Positions 26,970 to 34,742 of a DNA stretch of 64,000 nt are shown one piece after another. The notes beneath the pieces were generated by a model that did not search any database, was not told the origin of the DNA, and saw only the letters and a list, made by a program, of their open reading frames with translations. Made by a program: the position numbers and the translations under genes. Numbering within the stretch: position 1 is the stretch's first letter; each line of letters begins with the position of its first letter. Origin of the DNA: Marinobacter sp. BW6. Lineage in GTDB: Bacteria; Pseudomonadota; Gammaproteobacteria; Pseudomonadales; Oleiphilaceae. Location of the stretch: the NCBI RefSeq assembly GCF_008107725.1, contig NZ_VIRN01000064.1, positions 1,178,001 through 1,242,000 on the forward strand, read 5' to 3'.

Positions 26970-27290
26970 ATGGGTCGGATCACGTTTGTTGAACACAATG
27001 GTGCAAAACATCCGGTGGAGATCGAAGCGGGAAAATCCTTGATGGAAGCCGCTGTTGAGAATGGTATACCCGGTATTGATGCAGATTGCGGCGGGGCCTG
27101 TGCCTGCGGTACCTGCCACGTGATCGTGGACAAGAGCTGGGTGGAATCGACGGGCGAGATGTACGCCAGCGAGGAGGGCATGCTGGCCATGACGCCGGAG
27201 AAAACGGATACCTCCCGGCTGTCCTGTCAGGTCACGGTTTCAGAGTCGATGGACGGCATGGTCGTGCATTTGCCGGAATTCCAGATGTAA
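26970..27290 (+). CDS. 2Fe-2S ferredoxin, adrenodoxin/putidaredoxin type
   Basis: A 106-residue electron carrier with cluster ligands Cys40, Cys46, Cys49 and Cys86 in the C-x5-C-x2-C ... C pattern of adrenodoxin-type ferredoxins; Cys44 is extra. AGGGAGGG precedes the ATG. It lies 84 bp upstream of the P450 gene and should pass electrons to it. The matching ferredoxin reductase, often the third gene of CYP153 operons, is absent here: the next gene is on the other strand. Confidence 0.93.
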   Translation: MGRITFVEHNGAKHPVEIEAGKSLMEAAVENGIPGIDADCGGACACGTCHVIVDKSWVESTGEMYASEEGMLAMTPEKTDTSRLSCQVTVSESMDGMVVHLPEFQM

Positions 27291-27374
27291 ACCCGACTTA
27301 GTGCCTTCTGATGCCAGCTTCCACGGTAGTGGGAGCTCGCGTTCACAAACAGATTCTGACCTCCGAGGTATAGT

Positions 27375-28772
27375 ATGAGCCTGCTCAGTTCCCGACTGGA
27401 ACCCGCCCTTCAACCTGTTCTGGATAAAGTCGCATCCAGAATTCCACTGCACTGGCAGATCAAAGGCGCGCATGCCTTTCAGAGCGTTAAAAAGCGTGCG
27501 GGCAAAAACCGGGCGGTGCCGGTTTTCAGAGAGGTCCCGCTGCCGGGGGTGTCTACGCTTGCCCTGGCGGACATAGATGTCAGTAATCCCTTTCTCTATC
27601 GGCAGGGGCTCTGGCACTCCTATTTCAAGCGGCTGAGGGATGAGTGCCCGGTACACTACCAGGCAAATAGCCCATTTGGCCCGTTCTGGTCCATAACACG
27701 GTATGAAGACATCCTTTTTGTCGACACGCGCCATGATCTTTTTTCTGCAGAACCGATTATTTCCATCGGGCCGCAACCAGAAGGGCTGGAAATAGAAACC
27801 TTCATAGCCATGGACCCGCCCAGACATGACCAACAGCGCCAGGCGGTCCAGAATGTGGTGGCGCCGAAAAACCTCGCGCAAATGGAAGACCTGATCCGAA
27901 GTCGCACCGCCGAGGTTCTGGACCATTTACCGATCGGTGAACCGTTTGACTGGGTGCAGAGAGTCTCCATTGAGCTAACATCGCGGATGCTGGCGACTTT
28001 GTTCGATTTCCCTTTTGAGCAACGCCATAAACTGGCGTATTGGTCTGACTTGGCCGCTGGGTCGCCCGAGACGACCGGCGGAAATGCGGATAATGATGAA
28101 GGCTTTAGAGCGGCTGCCGACATGGCCCGACAGATGTCTTCGCTCTGGCGTGAGAAAGAGGCGCGCAAGGCAGCCGGCGAGGACATGGGGTTTGACCTGA
28201 TCAGCCTGTTACTGGCCAATGAAAACACCCGGGATATGATTAACCGACCCATGGAATTCATTGGCAATATGGTGTTGTTGATCGTGGGCGGCAATGACAC
28301 CACTCGTAACTCCATGACCGGCGGTGTCCTGGCGCTCAATCAATTCCCCGACCAGTTTGTCCGGCTCAAACAAAACCCGGACCTCGTACCGAACATGGTT
28401 TCCGAAATTATCCGATGGCAGACGCCTTTGGCTTATATGCGCCGGGTCGCCAAGCAGGATGTTGAGTTGAGCGGGCAAACCATCAGAAAGGGCGACAAGG
28501 TAGTGATGTGGTATGCCTCCGGTAATCGGGATGAGCGTGCCATAGAGAATCCGGATCAATTCATAATAGACCGCCAGAATGCCCGCAAACACCTTTCTTT
28601 TGGCTTTGGTGTGCACCGCTGCATGGGTAACCGGCTGGCGGAAATGCAGCTGCGTATTCTGTGGGAGGAGTTGTTGAAGCGTTTTGAAGCGATTGAAGTG
28701 GTCGGTGAGCCCGAATACGTGCAATCCAACTTTGTGCGTGGCTACACCCGAATGAACGTCAGGCTAGGCTGA
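27375..28772 (+). CDS. Cytochrome P450, CYP153-like terminal alkane hydroxylase
   Basis: A 465-residue soluble P450. The heme ligand is Cys416 in FGFGVHRCMGNRLAE; the I-helix oxygen-binding region is GGNDTTRN (305-312); the ExxR helix is MVSEIIRWQTPLAYMRR. The motif MDPPRHDQQR and the overall sequence closely match CYP153A enzymes of Marinobacter as I recall them, which hydroxylate medium-chain alkanes and fatty acids at the terminal carbon. The assignment to CYP153 is from memory of the family, not a search. The adjacent ferredoxin and AraC regulator support it. Confidence 0.9.
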   Translation: MSLLSSRLEPALQPVLDKVASRIPLHWQIKGAHAFQSVKKRAGKNRAVPVFREVPLPGVSTLALADIDVSNPFLYRQGLWHSYFKRLRDECPVHYQANSPFGPFWSITRYEDILFVDTRHDLFSAEPIISIGPQPEGLEIETFIAMDPPRHDQQRQAVQNVVAPKNLAQMEDLIRSRTAEVLDHLPIGEPFDWVQRVSIELTSRMLATLFDFPFEQRHKLAYWSDLAAGSPETTGGNADNDEGFRAAADMARQMSSLWREKEARKAAGEDMGFDLISLLLANENTRDMINRPMEFIGNMVLLIVGGNDTTRNSMTGGVLALNQFPDQFVRLKQNPDLVPNMVSEIIRWQTPLAYMRRVAKQDVELSGQTIRKGDKVVMWYASGNRDERAIENPDQFIIDRQNARKHLSFGFGVHRCMGNRLAEMQLRILWEELLKRFEAIEVVGEPEYVQSNFVRGYTRMNVRLG

Positions 28773-28830
28773 GGCTCTGATGCCTGCCAGGGATGCATTT
28801 GTACCCTTCGTGCATATCGAGGGAACGGTG

Positions 28831-28871
28831 CAGCTTCCCGTTTTGCAGGGTGATCTGCAACACGGAAGCTG
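28831..28871. terminator. Long imperfect hairpin between convergent P450 and codA
   Basis: Arms CAGCTTCC...GCAG and CTGC...GGAAGCTG pair over about 16 bp with one bulge and one mismatch, loop GGTGAT. No T run follows on either strand, so it may be a bidirectional terminator or an RNA-stabilising stem. Confidence 0.4.
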
Positions 28872-28887
28872 AACCTGGTCGGGTGGC

Positions 28888-30147
28888 TTACTGCAAAAGT
28901 AGGCCGCCCTGAACTTTCGCGGGTTCCCTGTGGACCAATAGCTCACCGTCCCGTACCGACGCAATAACCGGCTGTTGGCCCAGTAACACTTCATAGGGGG
29001 TTCTACCCTGCTGCACGATACAGCGCGCCAGCAGTCCCTCGGCGATGCCGTATTCCTTGAGGTCTAGCGCGGCGGCCGCGTTATCAGTAATGAGTTCCAG
29101 AGATCGTTCGATCTGACTCATGCCCAACATATGGCAGGCGTGAAGGCCGACATCGAGGGTGCGGAGCATGTTGCCGTTGCCCATGGGGTACCACGGGTCG
29201 CGGATGGAATCCTGGCCGAAGGCGACTTTCAGCCCCGCATCAAGCAGTTCCGGGACGCGGGTAATGCCACGGCGTTTGGGGTAGCTGTCGAATCGGCCCT
29301 GCAAATGCAGGCTTTCCGTTGGCATGGACAGGAATCTCAGACCGGACTTTTTCAACAGTCGGAACAGTCGGCTGCAGTAGGCGTCGTTATAGGAGCCCAT
29401 GGCACAGGTATGACTGGCGGAGACCCGCGAACCATAGTCCAGTCGCAGCGCTTCGGCGGCCAGAACTTCCAGAAACCGGGACTCGGGATCGTCGATTTCA
29501 TCGCAGTGTACATCTACCAGGCGATCGTTCTTATGGGCCAGTTCCATTAGCCAGCGGACGGACTCCGCTCCATAGTCACGGGTGAATTCAAAGTGCGGGA
29601 TGCCACCGACAACGTCTGCACCGAGGCGGATGGCCTCTTCCATCAGTTCTCGGCCGTTCCTGAATGACCAGATGCCTTCCTGGGGAAAAGCAACGATTTG
29701 CAGGTCGACAAATCCGGCTGTCTGTTCGCGAACCTCAAGCATGGCTTTAAGGGCGGTCAGCTTCGGATCGGTAACGTCCACGTGGGTGCGAACGTATTGG
29801 ATGCCATGGGCCGCAAATAGCTTCAACGTCTGGGTGGCGCGATTGATGACATCGTCATGGCTCAGGGTTGTCTTGCGTTCGGACCAGCATTCAATGCCTT
29901 CAAACAAGGTGCCGCTTTTGTTCCAGCGGGGTTCCCCCGCAGTCATGGCGGCGTCGAGATGAATGTGTGGCTCCACGAAAGCTGGTGTGACAAGGTTACC
30001 ACCGGCATCCAGTTCACCCTCTTTTGCAGTGGTGGTTTCAGATTGGGTTGCGATAGCTGAAAAGCGACCATTGCTGATCTCGAGTCTGTATAGCCCCTTC
30101 TGGTCCTGTAAGCGTGCGTTCACTACGGCATTCAATTGTTTGGTCAT
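28888..30147 (-). CDS. codA: Cytosine deaminase-type amidohydrolase
   Basis: Metal-dependent amidohydrolase (419 aa) converting cytosine to uracil and ammonia, or a close analogue. Metal-binding His61 and His63 (EPHIHLDAAM), VDVHCDEIDDP, SHTCAMGSY and the late Asp in FGQDSIRDPWYPMGNGNML all follow the E. coli CodA pattern. Cotranscribed with the cytosine permease and PucR-like genes upstream. AGGAGAG lies just before the ATG. Confidence 0.9.
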   Translation of the reverse strand: MTKQLNAVVNARLQDQKGLYRLEISNGRFSAIATQSETTTAKEGELDAGGNLVTPAFVEPHIHLDAAMTAGEPRWNKSGTLFEGIECWSERKTTLSHDDVINRATQTLKLFAAHGIQYVRTHVDVTDPKLTALKAMLEVREQTAGFVDLQIVAFPQEGIWSFRNGRELMEEAIRLGADVVGGIPHFEFTRDYGAESVRWLMELAHKNDRLVDVHCDEIDDPESRFLEVLAAEALRLDYGSRVSASHTCAMGSYNDAYCSRLFRLLKKSGLRFLSMPTESLHLQGRFDSYPKRRGITRVPELLDAGLKVAFGQDSIRDPWYPMGNGNMLRTLDVGLHACHMLGMSQIERSLELITDNAAAALDLKEYGIAEGLLARCIVQQGRTPYEVLLGQQPVIASVRDGELLVHREPAKVQGGLLLQ

Positions 30148-30176
30148 CTTCTCTCCTGGATAGGACTCACCAGTGG

Positions 30177-30800
30177 TTATGGTTTCAATAACAGGTGAGC
30201 CAGCAGCAGTGTTTTGAATGGGTCAGTCTGTTTGGGCTGGTCTGGCGATGATCCAGTGAGTTGGTTCATTCGATTACGAACTGTGTTCCTGTGACAGCCT
30301 AACGCATCTGCCATGGCGCTTTGGTTGCCTCTGCATGCGATCCAGGCGTCCAGCAACTCAGCAGAGTTGACCAGGGCGTCGTGATCAAGTTGGTCAACTG
30401 ACGTGTGCTCAGACCATACAATCGCTCTGCCTATGGCTTCAGTTACCTCCACCATGGGCAGAGAATAGGGCTGCTCAAAAAGTGGTATGGCAAGTTCGTC
30501 GGCCAGCCGGCACAGGGTGTTCGGCAGTTGGCCGATGTAGGCATCTCCGGTGAGTACGACTAAACCGGAGACGTTGCATTCTTTGCCCTCATAAAGGCAT
30601 TCGGCCAGGTTTTGAGGGCTGCGATGCCGGCTGATACCGGTGACGAAAACCAGTTCGCCACCCTTCACCCAGCTCTTGAAAGAGCGGTTCTCTGCAACAT
30701 AGGGCCAACGCACCGCGTTGTCCGTTGCGGACTCCCCGCCCCGGAGCCGAATGGCTTCCAGGCCAGGGAGCAGCGGTACATCACGGCATCGCAGTGTCAC
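30177..30800 (-). CDS. Short PucR-like transcriptional regulator
   Basis: A 207-residue regulator with the N-terminal PucR purine-catabolism sensory domain (VPLLPGLEAIRLRGG...FVTGISRHRSPQNL) and a C-terminal Fis-like HTH_30 (NQSAMADALGCHRNTVRNRMNQL). Typical PucR proteins are about 500 aa with a middle GGDEF-like domain; that domain is missing, and the protein is compact rather than visibly broken. GTG starts directly after the codB stop, with no gap. Sandwiched between codB and codA, it is the probable local regulator of cytosine use. Confidence 0.75.
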   Translation of the reverse strand: MTLRCRDVPLLPGLEAIRLRGGESATDNAVRWPYVAENRSFKSWVKGGELVFVTGISRHRSPQNLAECLYEGKECNVSGLVVLTGDAYIGQLPNTLCRLADELAIPLFEQPYSLPMVEVTEAIGRAIVWSEHTSVDQLDHDALVNSAELLDAWIACRGNQSAMADALGCHRNTVRNRMNQLTGSSPDQPKQTDPFKTLLLAHLLLKP

Positions 30801-32084
30801 TTAAATGGCTCCCATGACCTGTGCTTTACGTTCACGTACGGCTTCACTGACGACCAGAATGATGCTGTAGCTCAGGGCCGCAACGATGACACCCACAATG
30901 GGTGCGATCCAGGGAGAAGTATAGGCGGCGGCGGAGCCGATGGCGTAAGCGGCGAGCCCCGGGAAGTTGAAGGCTGGAAGCGTAACCATTGTCAGGTCCG
31001 GGTACTGGCGTTTATAGCCGACAAAGTAGCTGGCCATGATGACGCCACCGATTGGCGGGATAAAGGTGCCGAGCAGAACGAGGAACGGGATCAGCCACTC
31101 GTACATACCCAATACCGCCAGTACTGTTCCGATCGCGGCACCAGCAATGGTCACTGACTTGCGGCGGCGGGTACGGATCAGGTTGCAGCCTGCGACCGCA
31201 AAGTTGTAAACCGTGTTGTCCTGGGTAGTCCAGAGATTCAGGAACAGCATCAGGATACCGAGGGTTGCAAGGCCCTGGGCGACCATGATGTCGACGATGT
31301 CGGCCTGCTGGTAGACAAGGGCACCGAAGGCGCCGATCAGGGTCATCAGGCCGTTGCCCAGGAAGAACGCGAGCAGTGTGGCGATCACGGCGGTTTTGCC
31401 GGATTTCGCGAAGCGGGTCCAGTTGGTGGCCTGGGTGCCGCCACTGACAAAGGTGCCGAAGACCAGCGTGATTGCCGCTGCAACACTCATTTCATTGGTC
31501 GGGGTAATGGCCAGCAGCCCCGACAGGCCGCCGGCATCGGACGTGGCGATTGACATGCTGACGGCCACCAGAATGATCATGGCGGGCACGGCAACTCGGG
31601 ACAGCCACTCGAGGCCGCGATAGCCGATAAACGCGGTTACGCAGAAGGCGAAACCGAATAGCACCATAAGCGGTGTGGTCATGCCTTCCGGCATGCCAGT
31701 CAGTTTTACCAGCAGGATGGCCATGGTGGCCGTGCCCCAGGCATACCAGCCAATCTGGGTAAAACCCAGGATAAAGTCGGATAGTTTGCTACCAATTTCG
31801 CCGAAGGTGAATCGGCTCATCAATGCCGTGTTCAGTCCGGTTTTTGCGGCGATATAACCGAGCCCAGCGGCGTAGACACCCAATAGCAGGTTACCGATGG
31901 CCAGCACCATGAGCATGGTGGAAAAGTCGAAGGCAACACCAACGCTGCCACCGGCCCACATGGTGGCGGTAAAAAAGGTAAAGCCAAGGAGTACCAGCCC
32001 CATGGACCAAACGCTTTTGCGCTGGTCCATGGGAACCGGGCTTAGGGGGTAATCCTGTTCTTTCGGGGTCGGTTCAGTGGTCAT
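30801..32084 (-). CDS. codB: Cytosine permease (NCS1 family)
   Basis: A 427-residue inner-membrane permease of the nucleobase-cation symporter-1 family, about 12 transmembrane helices, close in pattern to CodB (DQRKSVWSMGLVLLGFTFFTATMWAGG, GWYAWGTATMA, TQATNWTRFAKS). It imports cytosine for the deaminase encoded two genes downstream. First gene of the codB-pucR-codA operon. Its leader has a sigma-54 promoter match and a stem that can cover the ribosome site (32091-32140). Confidence 0.9.
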   Translation of the reverse strand: MTTEPTPKEQDYPLSPVPMDQRKSVWSMGLVLLGFTFFTATMWAGGSVGVAFDFSTMLMVLAIGNLLLGVYAAGLGYIAAKTGLNTALMSRFTFGEIGSKLSDFILGFTQIGWYAWGTATMAILLVKLTGMPEGMTTPLMVLFGFAFCVTAFIGYRGLEWLSRVAVPAMIILVAVSMSIATSDAGGLSGLLAITPTNEMSVAAAITLVFGTFVSGGTQATNWTRFAKSGKTAVIATLLAFFLGNGLMTLIGAFGALVYQQADIVDIMVAQGLATLGILMLFLNLWTTQDNTVYNFAVAGCNLIRTRRRKSVTIAGAAIGTVLAVLGMYEWLIPFLVLLGTFIPPIGGVIMASYFVGYKRQYPDLTMVTLPAFNFPGLAAYAIGSAAAYTSPWIAPIVGVIVAALSYSIILVVSEAVRERKAQVMGAI

Positions 32085-32092
32085 GTCGATCT

Positions 32093-32117
32093 CTCCGTGT
32101 CGTTTGTAAACACGGAG
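32093..32117 (-). promoter_or_regulatory. Leader hairpin covering the codB ribosome site
   Basis: On the transcript, CTCCGTGT (32117-32110) can pair with ACACGGAG (32100-32093) across a 9-base loop. The second arm contains the GGAG that serves as the codB Shine-Dalgarno sequence, followed by AGATCGAC and the ATG. Confidence 0.45.
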
Positions 32118-32123
32118 GGAATT

Positions 32124-32139
32124 GGCAACGTTTGTGCCA
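32124..32139 (-). promoter_or_regulatory. Sigma-54 (-24/-12) promoter upstream of codB
   Basis: Minus strand TGGCACA-AACG-TTGCC matches the consensus TGGCACG-N4-TTGCW, with the exact 12-base GG-to-GC spacing. Transcription would start near 32113, about 30 bases before the codB ATG. Nitrogen control of cytosine use would explain it. Confidence 0.55.
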
Positions 32140-32184
32140 TGGCCGTTTATTCAGCCTGAATCATGCAAGGTAATCGGCTTGTTC

Positions 32185-32201
32185 TTGTGCAAAATGCACA
32201 A
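32185..32201. promoter_or_regulatory. Perfect palindrome in the codB / gcvT-like intergenic region
   Basis: TTGTGCA-AAA-TGCACAA lies in the 315-bp divergent region between codB and the GcvT-like gene, about 45 bp upstream of the sigma-54 element. It looks like a dimer-binding operator; its protein (PucR-like, the GlxA-type regulator or another) is unknown. I see no gene in the rest of 32085-32399. Confidence 0.45.
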
Positions 32202-32399
32202 TTCGCCGAGTGGGACATAATCGGTGAAGCACGGCCTGCTTTGATATGGTGCGGTTTGGTGGGCGATTTCCATATTTGGTGCGGGACTTCATTGGTTTCG
32301 TGACGCATTTAGTCCACTCAGTGTCGTATTGGTTCCTCCCGGCAACCTCAAAGAGGGCCACATTAGGGCTATCGACAACCCGGTAAGGGGGAGATAGCA

Positions 32400-33761
32400 A
32401 TGGCTGTTAAATTCGAGCAAGCACTTCTGGATTATCCACAACAACGGGCCGGTGCTGCACGCCATCCCGACAGCGTCGACCAGTCTGATCGACGCGTTCC
32501 CATCAACCTGCGCCAATCTGGCCCCACGCCGGTGGAGATGCTGATCTCCACGCGGGTTCGCAAGTCGCCATACTGGCACCTGGCCTATGAGGCCGGCTGT
32601 TGGCGGGCGACCGTCTACAACCGTATGTACCATCCCCGGGGCTATATTCGCCCCGAAGACGGTGGCGCCATGCTGGAGTACGAGTCGCTGATACACGACG
32701 TCACCATGTGGAACGTGGCGGTTGAGCGCCAGATCCAGGTCAAAGGCCCGGATGCGGAGCGCTTTGTGAATTACGTGATCACCCGGGACGCGACCAAAAT
32801 CAAGCCCATGCGTGGCAAGTACGTCATCCTGTGCAATGAGGAAGGCGGCATCATCAATGACCCTGTTCTGTTACGGGTTGCCGAGGATGAGTTCTGGTTT
32901 TCCCTCTCCGACAGCGATCTGGAGCTGTGGATGAGAGGCGTGAACATTGGTATGGGCTTCAATGTCACCATCGCGGAAATTGACGTGGCACCGGTGCAGA
33001 TTCAGGGACCCAAGTCAGAAGCGCTCATGGCGGATCTGTTTGGCGACGCAGTTCGCGACATTCCCTACTATGGCCTGATGGAGGGCCAGGTGAGGGGCCA
33101 CGACGTGATCGTTTCACAGACCGGCTTTACTGGCGAGAAGGGATACGAGATTTACCTCAAGGATGCGACTAAATACGCCGAGGACCTCTGGTATACCGTG
33201 CTTGCTGCAGGCGAGCCCCACAACCTCCGGGTAATAGCGCCCGCCCACCATCGCAGAATTGCCGCAGGCATCCTGTCCTGGGGCCAGGATTTGGATCAGG
33301 AAACCCTGCCGTTCCAGTGCAACCTGGCCTATCAGGTGCCGCGCAACAAGGATGCGGATTACATCGGCAAGCAAAAGCTTGAGCAGATCCGGGAGCAGAT
33401 GGAGGCCGGTCGTCCGCCGTTCAGTCACATTATGGTGGGTATCCGCTTTGGTGGTGGCAAGGTGACTGACTACTCAAACGATTTCTGGCTGATCAGCGGC
33501 CCGGATGGCGACGAACCCGAGGGCTATGTGACATCCCCCTGGTACTCGCCGGAACTTGAGACAAACATTGCGTTGGCCTATGTGCCGTTTGCTCTTCGTT
33601 CTGTCGGCACCCGCCTGACCGTGCACCTTCCGGTGGAATATGCCGCTGCAGACGGCTCAACTGCTGTAGAAGCGGAAGTCGTGGAAGTACCCTTCCGCCC
33701 CTCGGTGAATCCCAATGCCCGCGAGAGAGCCCGGGCCAAGGGAATTGATTTCGCTGACTAG
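32400..33761 (+). CDS. GcvT/DmdA-like tetrahydrofolate-dependent methyltransferase
   Basis: A 453-residue protein of the glycine-cleavage T family, nearest in pattern to DMSP demethylase DmdA: YNRMYHPRG, HDVTMWNVAVERQIQVKGPDA, GGIINDPVLLR, EFWFSLSDSDLELW, VAPVQIQGPKSEALM, TGFTGEKGYEIYL, AGILSWGQDLDQE. It carries a roughly 50-residue N-terminal extension not typical of DmdA (about 370 aa). It should move a methyl group from an onium or N-methyl substrate to tetrahydrofolate. AGGGGGAG precedes the ATG. MetF-like and Fhs genes follow on the same strand and would process the 5-methyl-THF. Substrate not determined; DMSP is one option. Confidence 0.75.
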   Translation: MAVKFEQALLDYPQQRAGAARHPDSVDQSDRRVPINLRQSGPTPVEMLISTRVRKSPYWHLAYEAGCWRATVYNRMYHPRGYIRPEDGGAMLEYESLIHDVTMWNVAVERQIQVKGPDAERFVNYVITRDATKIKPMRGKYVILCNEEGGIINDPVLLRVAEDEFWFSLSDSDLELWMRGVNIGMGFNVTIAEIDVAPVQIQGPKSEALMADLFGDAVRDIPYYGLMEGQVRGHDVIVSQTGFTGEKGYEIYLKDATKYAEDLWYTVLAAGEPHNLRVIAPAHHRRIAAGILSWGQDLDQETLPFQCNLAYQVPRNKDADYIGKQKLEQIREQMEAGRPPFSHIMVGIRFGGGKVTDYSNDFWLISGPDGDEPEGYVTSPWYSPELETNIALAYVPFALRSVGTRLTVHLPVEYAAADGSTAVEAEVVEVPFRPSVNPNARERARAKGIDFAD

Positions 33762-33827
33762 CAGAGCGAAAAGAGCCGGCGGTGCAAGCTGTCGGGTACA
33801 CACCGTTAGCAATCGGGTGCACGGTTT

Positions 33828-34742
33828 ATGGCACAGATGAGCGAGAGACAGGCCTTCAATTGGCCCAACGGGGAGGCAGAAGCCAGGTTTCGTGACCTGG
33901 TGCGCTTGGCTTCCATAGAGGCGACACCCCGGCAGATCCTCACGGCAGAGCACCTGCCGGATCTCCTGCCGGCGGGCACCTGCGTATACGTACCTTTCCT
34001 GCCAAAGGGACAGTTCAACGACACGTTGGAAGCCTCCCGTCGGCTTCTGGAACTGGGTATGCAGCCAGTTCCTCATGTACCTGCCCGAATGGCCCAGAGC
34101 CGGGGTCAGCTTCGTGACTGGTTGTTTCAATTGTCGGAAAGCGGGGTGGACCGACTGTTGCTGATTGCAGGCGACAGCGATGCGGTTGCGGGCCCTTTTT
34201 CCGATACCCTGGCCGTACTCGAATCGGGATTGTTGGCCGAGTTCCGATTCCATGGTATCGGTGTTGCAGCTCACCCCGATGGCCATCCTATGGCGGATCG
34301 GGCAACACTGTTACAGGCATTGAGCATTAAGCGTGAATACGCCCGCACTACCGCCACGAGACTCTGGGTAGTCACCCAGTTCACCTTCGACGCGCATGTG
34401 GTGATCGACTGGCTGCAGGGCCTGGGCAATGTTCTGGAAGAGGTGCCTGTCTATATTGGCATGGCCGGCCCAACGCGGGTTAAAACGCTCATCGCCTATG
34501 CCGCCCAGTGTGGGGTAGGCGCATCCGCACGTTTACTGCTCCGTCGCCCTGGTAGTGCCCGGATGCTGGGCGCCTGGAAGCCCGACGACATGGTCCGGAC
34601 GCTGGTGCAGTATTGCCTGGATAATCCGGAGACCCTGCTGCGGGGCATTCATCTATTTCCATTCGGAGGCCTGCGCCAGTCTGCGCAATGGATTCAGGAA
34701 CACAGTGGGTCCGTCGACGACAAGAGGGAGGCGGTGTCATGA
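33828..34742 (+). CDS. Methylenetetrahydrofolate reductase-like protein
   Basis: A 304-residue divergent MetF-family protein. It keeps the catalytic-Glu region (SIEATP), a VPHVPAR strand in place of HLTCR, LLLIAGDSD for the flavin-contacting LxLxGD, GIGVAAHPDGHP and TQFTFD, so an FAD barrel is likely. In this context it may run in the oxidative direction, 5-methyl-THF to 5,10-methylene-THF, which fits demethylation. It starts 66 bp after the GcvT-like gene and overlaps fhs by four bases (ATGA). ATG 33828 has no good ribosome site; ATG 33837 is an alternative. Confidence 0.75.
   Translation: MAQMSERQAFNWPNGEAEARFRDLVRLASIEATPRQILTAEHLPDLLPAGTCVYVPFLPKGQFNDTLEASRRLLELGMQPVPHVPARMAQSRGQLRDWLFQLSESGVDRLLLIAGDSDAVAGPFSDTLAVLESGLLAEFRFHGIGVAAHPDGHPMADRATLLQALSIKREYARTTATRLWVVTQFTFDAHVVIDWLQGLGNVLEEVPVYIGMAGPTRVKTLIAYAAQCGVGASARLLLRRPGSARMLGAWKPDDMVRTLVQYCLDNPETLLRGIHLFPFGGLRQSAQWIQEHSGSVDDKREAVS

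Noticed and set aside
32085..32399. Glycine or SAM riboswitch in front of the GcvT-like gene
   Set aside because: No recognisable aptamer core; the visible structure belongs to the codB side.
32161..32400. 79-codon minus-strand frame in the codB/gcvT-like intergenic region
   Set aside because: No ribosome site or protein-like pattern; the space is better explained by regulatory sites.
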